DNA of 64,000 nt from the NCBI GenBank assembly GCA_902363675.1, contig CABJAV010000015.1:13841-77840 (forward strand), given 5' to 3'. Made by a program: the position numbers and the translations under genes. Source of the DNA: Lachnospiraceae bacterium (lineage in GTDB: Bacteria; Bacillota; Clostridia; Lachnospirales; Lachnospiraceae). This document shows, one piece after another, positions 1 to 8,373 of the stretch. Every line of letters begins with the position of its first letter. Within the stretch, counting starts at the first letter, position 1. The notes under the pieces were generated by a model. That model was not told where the DNA came from. It saw nothing but the letters and a program-made list of their open reading frames with translations, and ran no database searches.

Positions 1-542
1 TCTAATTCTCCCAGCCTTCTGGATATCAGCATCTTCTGCTTACCATTTTTGGTATTTACATGAACTCTTGTATAACTTCCTGCCCCTTCAAAGTACAAGA
101 TTTCTTTCACCCTTACATCCTGTTTTCCTATATCACTTTGTAATTGCAGCTTTAGATTCCCCTGTTTTGCAACCCATACCTCTGTAATCATTTTCTCAAT
201 GTCCGATTTCTTCACCGGTTTCTGTAAAAATCCAATTGTTTTATGTGAAAATGCCTGTAACACGAACGTAAGACTTGTTGCATAAAAAATGATTTTCCAG
301 ATGCGATCATTTTTCTTTACATAATCCATCAACTCATCTCCGTTTGCCCCATTCATTTCAATATCCAGAAACAAAACATCTATCCTCGGATTATCCCTGT
401 TTTCACAATAATGTATAACTGCATCTCCATCCGAAAAATTATGATACATAATCTCTATCTCATGATTTCTGCAAATAGATGTGCAAATTGTTTGTATTCT
501 CCCTGCATCATTATCTTTATCGCATATTCCTATAATAAACAT
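1..542 (-). CDS. LytTR-family response regulator, partial (runs off window start)
   Basis: Read by hand on the minus strand from the ATG at 542-540 to the edge; about 180 residues are visible. The N-terminal receiver domain begins MFIIGICDKDNDAG, with the phospho-acceptor Asp in LFLDIEMNG (near residue 55) and the conserved Lys in FLQKPVKK. A LytTR DNA-binding domain starts near residue 125 (VKEILYFEGAGSYTRVHV) and is cut by the window. It is most likely a cytoplasmic transcription factor of the AgrA/VirR class phosphorylated by a GHKL kinase that lies outside the window. It is a third LytTR regulator in this region, distinct from the two in the island downstream. The C-terminus is not visible. 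Confidence 0.85.
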   Translation of the reverse strand, partial: MFIIGICDKDNDAGRIQTICTSICRNHEIEIMYHNFSDGDAVIHYCENRDNPRIDVLFLDIEMNGANGDELMDYVKKNDRIWKIIFYATSLTFVLQAFSHKTIGFLQKPVKKSDIEKMITEVWVAKQGNLKLQLQSDIGKQDVRVKEILYFEGAGSYTRVHVNTKNGKQKMLISRRLGEL

Positions 543-802
543 GTTTATCTGCCAGTTTCTCCTTTGCTTATGTTATGTATAGTATTATGCCTCTCGTTAC
601 TTCTTCCCCTGTATATAACATATTAGTCAATTATAAAGTTTTACTGTTTTGATGTAAATGGTTATTTCGTCCCATATGCCCATGACAAAATTTTTCCATA
701 ACCGCTAAAATTAGGACTTTCGTACAATTGACTTGCCTACCCAAATTCTCTATCATTTATTATTGAGTTTATAATGTATATTATATAAATTGGAGAAAAC
801 AA

Positions 803-1710
803 ATGAATATGGAAAATTTCAAAAGATATCTGGTAAATGTACAAAAATCATTTACCGGTGTATTTGTAACTATTTTTATATACTATGTGCTCTCTGCATT
901 GGTTTCGGTGTTATAAAATGTCTTCCTGCCTATTCCGATTATGATGGTAACAAAGAAGGCTTTGCCAAGACCAAAATCTTATGCGTAGATGAGCCATTTG
1001 CCAAATGGGTAGGTGACAAGTACAAGAATACGCAGTTTCAGCTCGCCGTCGGCGAAGATAGCAACATGTATGTTGTCGGTTTGAATCCTAAGAATGATTT
1101 TCCTGTATTATCCAGCGATTTTATATCAGAAGAACTTGCTTCTTACAAACCAGTGGAGATCAAAGGAAAAAGCGAGACCTTACCGGCTGAAGCCAAAACC
1201 TATTTACTGGAAACCTATGGTTTAACAAGCACAGATGTGGATACCCTTTTGGGGTCCTGCTATTTGGATACCACCTATGATACTTTGTCGGCCGGATATC
1301 CATTTTTTGGAGTCGGCATCATTGTTGGTATCATTGCGCTCATGTTCCAGAGTGCTGTCAATCATCGCCAAAAGGCTGATATGCTCGAATCCAACGGACA
1401 GCTTCAGGCTATATACGAAGATTTTCAAACTGGTCCACAAACTTTATCCAAGTCCATGCGATTATTGATCTTACCGCATTATGCAATGGATTTTCTGGCA
1501 GAAAAGGAAGGTTTTCATGTGGTTCCATTGGATAATGTCATAAATGTCTATGAAACAAGTATGGTAAACGGACATCCGATAGATGGTTCCGGAATTGCTC
1601 TTGACACAGCAGATGGTCAGCAACATGTCATCGGCATTTCCAAAAAACATCCAAAAGATTTTGACAATATCATGAGCGTATTAAAAAATATAGCCGGAGG
1701 TACTCAATAA
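803..1710 (+). CDS. Two-pass membrane protein of unknown function, apparent frameshift near the N-terminus
   Basis: A well-placed GGAG (792-795) precedes ATG 803, which encodes MNMENFKRYLVNVQKSFTG and a hydrophobic stretch but stops at TAA 914. The long frame (open from a TTG at 790) takes over around 900-913 and runs to 1710, so a -1 shift between the two frames would give one protein of about 300 residues. The body has an extracellular-looking middle part (residues about 50-170), a second membrane segment (YPFFGVGIIVGIIALMF, near residue 175) and a cytoplasmic tail. I do not recognise a named family. Its stop overlaps the start of the next gene (TAATG), indicating translational coupling. 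Either the first 37 codons are a decayed start, or the sequence has a one-base error; the TTG at 790 has no ribosome site. Confidence 0.55.
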
Positions 1711-1952
1711 TGTTTATTATATATGGTACGAGAACAGATTTAAAAACAGACGCAGAACTTCAGCCTATACAATGTGAGAATTGTGGGCATTTCGCTCCAC
1801 AGATGCTTTTCCGAAAGATTTGGAGATTTACATTATTTCATATTCCAACATTTGGTTTCTGTCAGAAGCGAGGAACTATGTGCAAAAACTGTGGCAAGAT
1901 TCATCCTCTTAAAAAAAGACAGTACAAAGAAATTCGCCGCAACATTGCCTAA
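1710..1952 (+). CDS. Small zinc-ribbon protein
   Basis: This 80-residue protein starts at an ATG that overlaps the previous stop by one base. It contains two CxxC knuckles, CENCGHF near residue 23 and CKNCGKI near residue 58, spaced as in a zinc ribbon, and a basic C-terminal tail (KKRQYKEIRRN). It probably binds one zinc ion structurally. Coupling to the upstream membrane-protein gene suggests they act together. No enzymatic motif is visible. A strong hairpin terminator follows directly, so the two genes form a complete unit. Confidence 0.7.
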   Translation: MFIIYGTRTDLKTDAELQPIQCENCGHFAPQMLFRKIWRFTLFHIPTFGFCQKRGTMCKNCGKIHPLKKRQYKEIRRNIA

Positions 1953-1957
1953 GAACA

Positions 1958-1997
1958 CAGCCCGCATAATCGCGGGCTGATTTTTTTATTTTTTTTG
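1958..1997 (+). terminator. Rho-independent terminator
   Basis: Stem CAGCCCGC / GCGGGCTG (1958-1965 with 1972-1979), a 6-nt loop, then a T-rich run to 1997. It ends the two-gene unit above. Confidence 0.9.
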
Positions 1998-2066
1998 TAA
2001 CGAAATCACATTTTTATGCATTAATCCATGTAACCAATCAAAATCCCACCAGAAAGGAGCCCGATC

Positions 2067-2378
2067 ATGCAGGACATGGACGCCGTTTACCGCCAGCATT
2101 TTCAGATGGTTTACCAATATCTGATGTCATTGGTCCACAATCCGGACATTGCAGAAGAACTGGCCCAGGAAACGTTCTGTCAGGCAGTCAACAGTATAAA
2201 TCGCTACGATGGAAGCTGTAAAATCACTACCTGGCTCTGTGCGATTGCCAAAAATCAATATTTGTCCTACCTGCGAAAGCACCCACTGCACGAGGATCTG
2301 ACGGATGCCGAGGCACATATTACCCCTTCTCCATCCGCAGAGCAGGAAGTACTTTCTTCCATGGGAAAAATGAGTTAA
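2067..2378 (+). pseudogene. ECF-type RNA polymerase sigma factor, truncated after region 2
   Basis: The 103-residue product carries sigma region 2 (YRQHFQMVYQYLMSLVHN, then AEELAQETFCQAV and TTWLCAIAKNQYLSYLRK) but ends at SSMGKMS, before region 4, the -35-binding domain. ECF sigma factors are normally about 160-190 residues. A ribosome site AGAAAGGAG lies upstream of ATG 2067. The missing C-terminal half is immediately replaced by the anti-sigma reading frame, which suggests an internal deletion joined the two genes. Without region 4 it should not direct transcription on its own. Confidence 0.75.
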
Positions 2379-2401
2379 CCTGCGAAGTTGTACAGGATCT
2401 G

Positions 2402-3982
2402 TTGCCAAGTTATGTTGACCATCTCACAAGCGATATAACAAACACCGCAATTGTATCTCATGTAAAAAACTGCGAAGATTGCCGGCGAATTCTTGCTGCC
2501 ATGCAGGCACCGGAATCACTTCCTGAAAAAGATCCGGTGGACGCATCCACCATAGATTTTTTGAAGAAAAACCGCAAAAAAAACCGGAACCGGATTCTGG
2601 CCTCGGTCTTAATGGTTGCTCTCTTGCTTTCCGGATTCTGGGGATGGAAAGTATACATTTCCCCACGTTCCATGACGGATACATCCACGATGAATTATTC
2701 TGTGACCGTGACAGATTCCAAAAAAATCCAGATTAAGGGATCTCTTACCGATCACTCACTTGGCGTATCTGGCATAAACTACACGGTCGATGCTGACAAT
2801 CCCGGAATTGTCACAATCAATGTCCGGGCCAACCGTCTGTCTGCATCCAAAAACAACACTTTTTCCGATGAGACCACCCAAAAGCATAAGATTGAAAAAG
2901 TGTATGTCAACAACTGGATTGCATGGGAAAACGGTACTGCCATCCAGCCAAAGGCCGCACAGATTTATAACACCATTCACCCTTATATCGGAAGCATGTC
3001 TGACAACGGAAAAACCCTCACGGCGCTCGGAATCAATGATGTACTTCCGATTGCAACACACGAATTACAGACAACCGATGAGCCATATGGCTGGACAATG
3101 AATCTCGATGGATCTTTTAAGAAATCCCAACAGACAGAACTGGAAAGAACCATGAAAAACTATGCCATGGTTATTCTTGTCTGCACCGAAAATCTTGGCA
3201 GTGTGACATTTTCCTATTCGCTGGACGGTCAAAAAACAGATTTTACTTACACAAAAGAACAAGGCGAAGAGGACTTCCGTGGCACTTGTGCATACTTCCG
3301 CAATTCTGCCACCGAATTTCAGGCACTTCTTGCCAAAGCCGGTATTTTAAATACTGTCTATTCCTCCCTTTCCGAAGGAGGATACCGCCTGACCGAAGCA
3401 ATTACGAAAGTCGCAGATGCTGAAATTACCGGAAGTGTCCGGAATGAAAAAGACACTTTTATCCAACAGTACAAAACATACCAGCCAATCAACAGCTGGT
3501 CTCCGGGTTCTGTTTATAAAAGTTTCTCTTCAGAAGACGAGGCACTTGCTTATATCGGATACGATAAATTAAAGCCTATAAAATTGCCGCAGACACCTGA
3601 ACACGTCGAAGTCACTGCACTTGGTGATCGATCCGGCAATATTTGCTATATCTCTTTCCTTGAGAGTTATTCCTGCGAAAATGCCGATCTTTCTGTTTCT
3701 GCCTCTGCCGATATTTATACGGAACATAGCACAATTTCGGATTACGTTGATATTGATTATCCGTCCAATATGGATGATTCCAGCATTTACACTACAGAAG
3801 ATTACACCAGCGCATCCGGCGAAACGTGGAAAATTATCACAACAACCAACGCATCCGATGACTCTTATGATTCCATAGATGCTTATCAGGTCAAAGACAC
3901 CATTAGTTATCGCATTGGTGTCAGCTATCCAGGAGACCAGAAAAATAAGGCCAGAGCTACGCTTTTGGAACTTCTTAAATAA
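2402..3982 (+). CDS. Anti-sigma factor-like membrane protein (zf-HC2 type) with lost native start
   Basis: The frame begins upstream of the TTG at 2402: reading back gives NELTCEVVQDLLPSYVDHL, the usual start of a zinc-binding anti-sigma domain with its first Cys, followed by HVKNCEDC (the His-x3-Cys-x2-Cys motif). A membrane helix (ILASVLMVALLLSGFWGW) lies near residue 65 and a large extracellular domain of about 430 residues follows. No proper start codon or ribosome site is left in frame: an ATG at 2370 is one base out of frame with LTCEV. The partner sigma gene is truncated. Normal role: membrane sequestration of the ECF sigma factor until an envelope signal arrives. Likely a decaying pair. 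Confidence 0.65.
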   Translation: MPSYVDHLTSDITNTAIVSHVKNCEDCRRILAAMQAPESLPEKDPVDASTIDFLKKNRKKNRNRILASVLMVALLLSGFWGWKVYISPRSMTDTSTMNYSVTVTDSKKIQIKGSLTDHSLGVSGINYTVDADNPGIVTINVRANRLSASKNNTFSDETTQKHKIEKVYVNNWIAWENGTAIQPKAAQIYNTIHPYIGSMSDNGKTLTALGINDVLPIATHELQTTDEPYGWTMNLDGSFKKSQQTELERTMKNYAMVILVCTENLGSVTFSYSLDGQKTDFTYTKEQGEEDFRGTCAYFRNSATEFQALLAKAGILNTVYSSLSEGGYRLTEAITKVADAEITGSVRNEKDTFIQQYKTYQPINSWSPGSVYKSFSSEDEALAYIGYDKLKPIKLPQTPEHVEVTALGDRSGNICYISFLESYSCENADLSVSASADIYTEHSTISDYVDIDYPSNMDDSSIYTTEDYTSASGETWKIITTTNASDDSYDSIDAYQVKDTISYRIGVSYPGDQKNKARATLLELLK

Positions 3983-4013
3983 AGAGTAATGGGGAAGCTT
4001 ATACCCAAAAAAG

Positions 4014-4050
4014 AAGCACTTCACGGTTATCCGCCGCGAAGTGCTTTATG
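4014..4050 (+). terminator. Hairpin terminator after the anti-sigma gene
   Basis: Stem AAGCACTTC / GAAGTGCTT (4014-4022 with 4038-4046) with an inner CGG/CCG pair. It is inside the long direct repeat, so a second copy sits near 18197-18229. Confidence 0.75.
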
Positions 4051-4135
4051 TATGTCGATGGACACGATTCATTATACTGGATGACAAACTTTTGTGTACT
4101 GCTGTCGAATTTTGTTGCGTATAGTTCCATGATTT

Positions 4136-4371
4136 GGACATATACATAGAAATTTATTATTATGTCCTCACTATTTTCACTTTTTGGACATATACAATTT
4201 TTATCTTAATAAATGTCCTTGTTTTTTTCTTATATTGGACATATGTATCAAATTTCCATAATTTTGTTCCAATAAATATCTATTTACAGGACATTTTCAA
4301 TCAATTATTCTGCATATGTCCTATCTTTCTGTTTTTTGTGGACATTACACTTCTGTTTTTCACATATGTCC
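4136..4371. repeat. Array of five GGACAT...ATGTCC palindromic units with 18-nt linkers (copy 1)
   Basis: Units at 4136-4167, 4186-4218, 4237-4270, 4289-4321 and 4340-4371 each start with GGACAT and end with ATGTCC (third ends GTTCC). Unit lengths are 32-34 nt and every linker is 18 nt, giving a 50-52 bp period. The interiors and linkers are AT-rich and differ between units. A long hydrophobic reading frame across it (4134-4412) is judged a by-product of the repeats. I know of no named element with this layout. Confidence 0.85.
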
Positions 4372-4530
4372 ATTTGTCTTCAAAATCAAGTTCCTGCTTT
4401 TTCCCATATTGATACCATCGGTTCTTTTGTTACAAGTTTACCTCTGAACAGTAACAACGAATGCTTTTCACACACTGTTTGTTTATAAAAATCTTGTTCC
4501 ATAATAAGTGTTATGTTATTATAAAAGCAG

Positions 4531-4767
4531 ACACTTTTACATTCACTTTATGATGAAAAAACAGATAAGCAGTTTGTTATCAAATGTCAGAACAACTATG
4601 TTGTTGCCCCTGTTTTTGAAAAGGGTAACTTAGTTACAACTAAATCAGATAAATCCTACCATGGAATTGGTACGAAAACCATTCGATTCATCGTGGATAG
4701 TTACCATGGAATTACTACATTTACCGTAGATAATTTGTTCTATGCAAAAATTGTTGTTCCTCTATAG
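4531..4767 (+). pseudogene. 3' fragment of an agrC-type kinase gene (duplicate of the neighbour's end)
   Basis: Roughly 237 bp are nearly identical to 5851-6087, the last 79 codons of the intact kinase downstream, including the ATPase-domain motif GIGTKTIR. Nothing of the membrane or dimerisation part is present and there is no start. The copy stops right before the intact gene's promoter/ribosome site region. It is best read as the remnant of a second agrC-type kinase gene or of a tandem duplication that later collapsed. Confidence 0.85.
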
Positions 4768-4800
4768 TCATTCTGTTATTAAATTTTAGTGAGGTTATTT

Positions 4801-6087
4801 ATGTTAGATTTGTTTTATACATTTATTTCTTATTTTTTTAATATTGTTGATTTTCTGGCATATTATGTTCTATTATCACATAAATTAACTTCACGATTTT
4901 CTAAGAAAACACAACTTATAGCCTATTGCATTACCTATTTGCTTTGGTTTTCGGCAGAACTTTCAACAAAAATATTTCCCAATATTCCACTCAAACTATT
5001 ATTTTTACTTTTATTCTTTTTTGCATTATTAACACTTTATAAAGACAATTTGTACAAAAAAGTTCTCTGGATCATTTGCACCTTTTTTATTATATTTTTA
5101 GGAGAAATAATCACAATACCAATTGCCCTGTTAATAACCGGCTCTTCCCTGCAAAATATTGCAGAGAATTCGGGCACTCAAGTATTAGGGCTTATTTTAT
5201 CACGCCTACTAATTTTTTTAATAATATTTTTCTTAATTCGATCATCCAAAAGAATATCCAATTACTTTACAAAAGAATATTTTTCAATCATTTTAGTAGA
5301 CGTTCTGTATACACTTAGTATCTCGACCTTTTTTTATTTTAATAATCTGTATTTATCAACAGATATCGCCATTACACTTTCCATTTTTGTAATGCTTCTA
5401 ATTTCTTGTCTGGCTCTATACCTGCTTAAAAAAATTACCAAAAAGTCCGAAGAAATTATGCTGACCAATCTCAAAATGCAGCAAATTGAAATGGAACACA
5501 AACAAAATGAAGATATGACCATCGTCGTGAATGATCTTCGCTCCTTACGCCATGATATGAACAATCATATGTCGGTCCTTCAAGGGCTTCTGGCCATGCA
5601 GGAATATGATGATGCAAAAAATTATCTTTCCACAATTACAGAAGAACTGGCCGTTGCAAACAGTTTTATTTTTACAGATAATAAAGTGCTTTCTGTCATG
5701 CTCAATAATAAAATCAGTAAGGCCCATCAATTTGGAATCACCTTCGATACAGAGCTTTTAACAAGCACTACCCCGTTTTCCGACAGTGACCTCTGCGCTG
5801 TTGTTGGTAATATTCTCGAGAATGCCTTTGAAGCTTCCTCAAAACATAAAGACCCTTACATTCACTTTATGATAAAAAAAACAGATAATCAATTTGTTAT
5901 CGAATGTCAGAACAACTATGTTGTTGCTCCTGTTTTTGAAAAGGGTAACTTAGTTACAACTAAATCAGATAAATCCTACCATGGAATTGGTACGAAAACC
6001 ATTCGATCCATCGTGGATAGTTACCATGGAATTACTACATTTACCGTAGATGATTTGTTCTGTGTAAAAATTGTTATCCCAATTTAA
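4801..6087 (+). CDS. agrC: AgrC-type GHKL sensor histidine kinase
   Basis: Membrane receptor kinase of the Agr quorum-sensing class. I choose ATG 4801 (GAGG at 4791-4794, six bases upstream) over the GTG at 4789; the product is 428 residues. About six membrane helices fill residues 1-200. A coiled linker follows and then the H-box LRHDMNNHMSVLQG, characteristic of the HPK10/AgrC family. The GHKL ATPase domain shows the N-box NILENAFEAS and the G-box GIGTKTIRSIVDS. It should sense the peptide made by the agrD-like gene that faces it (stops are one base apart) and phosphorylate one or both LytTR regulators downstream. A 3' fragment of a second copy lies just upstream. Confidence 0.88.
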   Translation: MLDLFYTFISYFFNIVDFLAYYVLLSHKLTSRFSKKTQLIAYCITYLLWFSAELSTKIFPNIPLKLLFLLLFFFALLTLYKDNLYKKVLWIICTFFIIFLGEIITIPIALLITGSSLQNIAENSGTQVLGLILSRLLIFLIIFFLIRSSKRISNYFTKEYFSIILVDVLYTLSISTFFYFNNLYLSTDIAITLSIFVMLLISCLALYLLKKITKKSEEIMLTNLKMQQIEMEHKQNEDMTIVVNDLRSLRHDMNNHMSVLQGLLAMQEYDDAKNYLSTITEELAVANSFIFTDNKVLSVMLNNKISKAHQFGITFDTELLTSTTPFSDSDLCAVVGNILENAFEASSKHKDPYIHFMIKKTDNQFVIECQNNYVVAPVFEKGNLVTTKSDKSYHGIGTKTIRSIVDSYHGITTFTVDDLFCVKIVIPI

Positions 6088-6088
6088 A

Positions 6089-6262
6089 TTAATACTGATT
6101 TATAAAAATTTTCAATTTTTCATAATCTCCCACACACAAATGCACTTTCTCATTAGGTTTTCCCATTAGGAATAAGCATTTTTGATTTGATAATTTTGCA
6201 CTCCTAATCGCCGTATTTACCACTTTATTTGCTATTTTTTTCTTAAATCCCATATTATTCAT
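6089..6262 (-). CDS. agrD: AgrD-like autoinducer propeptide (predicted)
   Basis: ATG 6262 has AAGGAG eight bases upstream and gives 57 residues: an amphipathic basic helix (MGFKKKIANKVVNTAIRSAK), then NQKCLFLMGKPNEK, then a charged tail. The central Cys followed by hydrophobic residues and a GKPNE motif matches the layout of clostridial AgrD peptides, where Cys closes a thiolactone with a residue four positions later; the predicted ring is C-L-F-L-M. The tail is longer than usual and contains a second Cys. It is downstream of the LytTR regulator, not next to agrB. Assignment rests on layout and neighbours (agrB, agrC), not on strong similarity. Confidence 0.6.
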   Translation of the reverse strand: MNNMGFKKKIANKVVNTAIRSAKLSNQKCLFLMGKPNEKVHLCVGDYEKLKIFINQY

Positions 6263-6287
6263 TATGCATTCTCCTTTTTTACACATT

Positions 6288-7001
6288 CTACTTTGCTCCA
6301 AAATAACGGAGCATCACATCCTTACGATAAGTTCTTCCAACGAGCATTTGCATGCCATTTTTTAGCATTACAATATTATTTTCAATTGTATTAATGTAGT
6401 CCATATTTACGACTTCGCTTTGGTTTACTCTTAAAAATCCTGCCCCTACGCGCTTATATAATGCTTTTATCGGTTCGTATACACAATACTCTCTCTGTGG
6501 TGTTACTACCACACTTTTATATTGCTGCCTTTGTATATAAATAATATTTTTGCAAATTATTTTTTTCTTCAAATTTTCATCGATAACTGTTATTTCCGGT
6601 TCTTTTACACTTTGTTTTAGTGCCATAACCTGTAAAATTGATCTGCGAAGCACCCGTTCCATACGATTTATTTCATATGGCTTTACTAAATACCCCATGG
6701 CATCTATATCAAATGCTTCTTCCATAAATTCCCTGTGCCCCGTCACAAAAGATATTACCATTTTAGGATACTGACGTGACAATTGTGATGCAATTTTAAT
6801 TCCTGACTCGTTTCCTAAATCAATATCCATAAACAAAATATCCAGTTCTTTATCTCTTAAGTATTTCTTTAATTGTGCACCACTGGAAAATCCGTGGTAC
6901 TCCAAATCCATATCGTTTTTAGCAGCTATTTCTTTTAAAAATAATCCGTTTACCTTAATTTGATATATTTCGTCATCACATAAACCTATCTGATACGTCA
7001 T
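6288..7001 (-). CDS. LytTR-family response regulator (AgrA-type)
   Basis: Receiver domain at residues 1-120 (YQIGLCDDEIYQIKV, phospho-acceptor Asp in LDILFMDIDLG, TGHREF switch region, conserved Lys in LVKPYE) and a LytTR DNA-binding domain at about 140-235 (KNIIYIQRQQYKSVVV; FLRVNQSEVVNMDYI; VGRTYRKDVMLRYF). ATG at 7001 is preferred to the GTG at 7010 because of the AAAGGAAG upstream. It lies in the agr operon between the ABC-like gene and agrD and is the natural output regulator of AgrC. It is clearly paralogous to the regulator at 8374-9084. Confidence 0.85.
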   Translation of the reverse strand: MTYQIGLCDDEIYQIKVNGLFLKEIAAKNDMDLEYHGFSSGAQLKKYLRDKELDILFMDIDLGNESGIKIASQLSRQYPKMVISFVTGHREFMEEAFDIDAMGYLVKPYEINRMERVLRRSILQVMALKQSVKEPEITVIDENLKKKIICKNIIYIQRQQYKSVVVTPQREYCVYEPIKALYKRVGAGFLRVNQSEVVNMDYINTIENNIVMLKNGMQMLVGRTYRKDVMLRYFGAK

Positions 7002-7017
7002 ATCACACACTTCCTTT

Positions 7018-7551
7018 CTATACTACAAAGACAGCATCTACATCTTCTTCCCTCTGCAGCTTTCTGCTCTCAAACAATAAACATAAACACTGACTTTTTT
7101 TTAAATACTTTTCAAAAAAAGTAATAATATCCTCCTGTTGTTCTACATTAAACTCCCCTAATAAATCCTTTCCCACCAAGCATTCGCTTTTCTTCACATA
7201 CGCTGCAATGGATCTCACTTTAATTTTCTCAAGCTTATTCAATTCATTGATAGGTTTGTCCAATATTCGATCCATTCCAATCTGTTGAAATAGTGTTGTA
7301 AATTCTTGTATTGTGTCATTTTCATACACTCCCATAACCATTGTATAGAAAACCAAATAATTCCGTACACATAAATCCGAATCTATTTTATCTATATCAA
7401 TTACATCTACCTTCTTATTATGTTTTTTAAAATAATGAATAACCAGATCCATTAACGCTTGTTTTTGTTCTGCATTTTTACAAACAATATATATGATGCC
7501 TTTATTATTGATATCCAGCACACAATTATCATACTGATTTTTCTTTCCCAT
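7018..7551 (-). CDS. ABC-ATPase-like protein lacking Walker A
   Basis: A 177-residue protein whose layout follows an ABC nucleotide-binding domain: a beta strand and expected P-loop position (GIIYIVCKNAEQKQALMDLV) with no GxxGxGKS/T, a RNYLVFYTMVMG helix where ABC proteins have their LTVxENL segment, and LNKLEKIKVRSIAAY in place of the LSGGxxxR signature. The Walker B acidic patch is also degraded (SECLVGKDLLGE). It therefore probably cannot hydrolyse ATP. It sits 8 bases before the LytTR gene and 22 bases after agrB. A regulatory or scaffold role in the agr circuit is possible but unproven. Confidence 0.55.
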   Translation of the reverse strand: MGKKNQYDNCVLDINNKGIIYIVCKNAEQKQALMDLVIHYFKKHNKKVDVIDIDKIDSDLCVRNYLVFYTMVMGVYENDTIQEFTTLFQQIGMDRILDKPINELNKLEKIKVRSIAAYVKKSECLVGKDLLGEFNVEQQEDIITFFEKYLKKSQCLCLLFESRKLQREEDVDAVFVV

Positions 7552-7573
7552 TAATTCTACTCTGATAACTTCG

Positions 7574-8185
7574 TTACCTCCTTAATTCATTTGTACACGC
7601 TTCACGATCCAAAAACAAAGCAATACTTTGTGCAACTAACGCAAAAGCCTGTATCAAAACTATTTTCTGAAAAAAAACCATGTTTAAAAATATATACACA
7701 AGGCATGATACGAAAATAAATACAGATATGAACAAATAAATTGCAAATGCACACCTTCGATAACTCCCACCTCTCTTTCCTAAATTTTTTTGGCGGGCAG
7801 CATACTTGTAATTAATTATGCCTGAAAAAATAATACTTAATAAACAGATTATAATTGTATATATATCTGCTGCAACAATACATCTTCTTGTGATAAATAT
7901 ACTTATACACACAACACATATATACATCAAAACACATCTAACATAATTTTTAGCATGAGCACCCCCTGCATAAAATCTCAGCATTCCAAAAGTCACAAAA
8001 AAAATTAACATTTCTATAAAAATTCCAGCCAACAATGCAAATGTAAATACAATTACTGAGTCCAATCCATTTGCTATCATCGCCTCAACACTGCAAATGC
8101 AGGCTTCTTTCATTCTTTCATTTTCTTTCCAATCGAAATCATATATTTCTACTAATCTTTCTGCAGCACCTCTATATATCTCCAT
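7574..8185 (-). CDS. agrB: AgrB, autoinducer-processing membrane endopeptidase
   Basis: 203 residues with the AgrB signature RFYAGGAHAKNYVRC near residue 88, containing the catalytic His and Cys of this cysteine protease family, and four to six membrane helices. AgrB cleaves the C-terminal part of AgrD and forms the thiolactone ring in the membrane. The start (MEIYRGAAERLVEIY) is at 8185, with only a weak GGGA ribosome site. It is first in the agr operon; the presumed promoter lies in the AT-rich gap 8190-8330. Its substrate is presumably the agrD-like peptide at 6089-6262. Confidence 0.88.
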   Translation of the reverse strand: MEIYRGAAERLVEIYDFDWKENERMKEACICSVEAMIANGLDSVIVFTFALLAGIFIEMLIFFVTFGMLRFYAGGAHAKNYVRCVLMYICVVCISIFITRRCIVAADIYTIIICLLSIIFSGIINYKYAARQKNLGKRGGSYRRCAFAIYLFISVFIFVSCLVYIFLNMVFFQKIVLIQAFALVAQSIALFLDREACTNELRR

Positions 8186-8336
8186 ATTTTCATTCCCAAC
8201 ACATTCAATTTTTTAACACCTTATATATACATACTATATGTATTCGCTTCCAAAGATAAAGGATTTCTGCTTATATCACAAAATATCTATATTTTTTGTA
8301 TCCTGTATGTAAAATAATCAGGAAAATATGCAAAAT

Positions 8337-8366
8337 AAAAGAGCGTATTCATTCGAATACACCCTT
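8337..8366 (-). terminator. Terminator after the second LytTR regulator
   Basis: Stem GTATTC/GAATAC (8345-8350 with 8355-8360) extended by G-U pairs, followed on the minus strand by a CTCTTTTATTTT run. It separates the RiPP operon from agrB. Confidence 0.7.
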
Positions 8367-8373
8367 TATCCAA

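Larger units (their letters stand above)
3950..4414. repeat. Long direct repeat, left copy (flanks the quorum-sensing/RiPP island)
   Basis: About 465 bp, near-identical to 18134-18597. It begins in the last codons of the anti-sigma gene, includes the terminator and the palindrome array, and ends inside a fragment encoding the first 13 codons (MGKKQELDFEDKW on the minus strand) of a gene whose intact copy is at 19907-20185. Differences are mostly single substitutions. Only the left copy is attached to the full anti-sigma gene, and only the right copy continues into the other gene's upstream region. Confidence 0.9.

Noticed and set aside
4136..4371. CRISPR array
   Set aside because: The constant part is only the palindrome ends, the linkers are 18 nt, units vary internally and no cas genes are present.
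4134..4412. 92-residue hydrophobic reading frame across the palindrome array, repeated at 18317-18595
   Set aside because: No ribosome site; composition follows from AT-rich repeats, and the substitutions between copies keep DNA motifs rather than codons.
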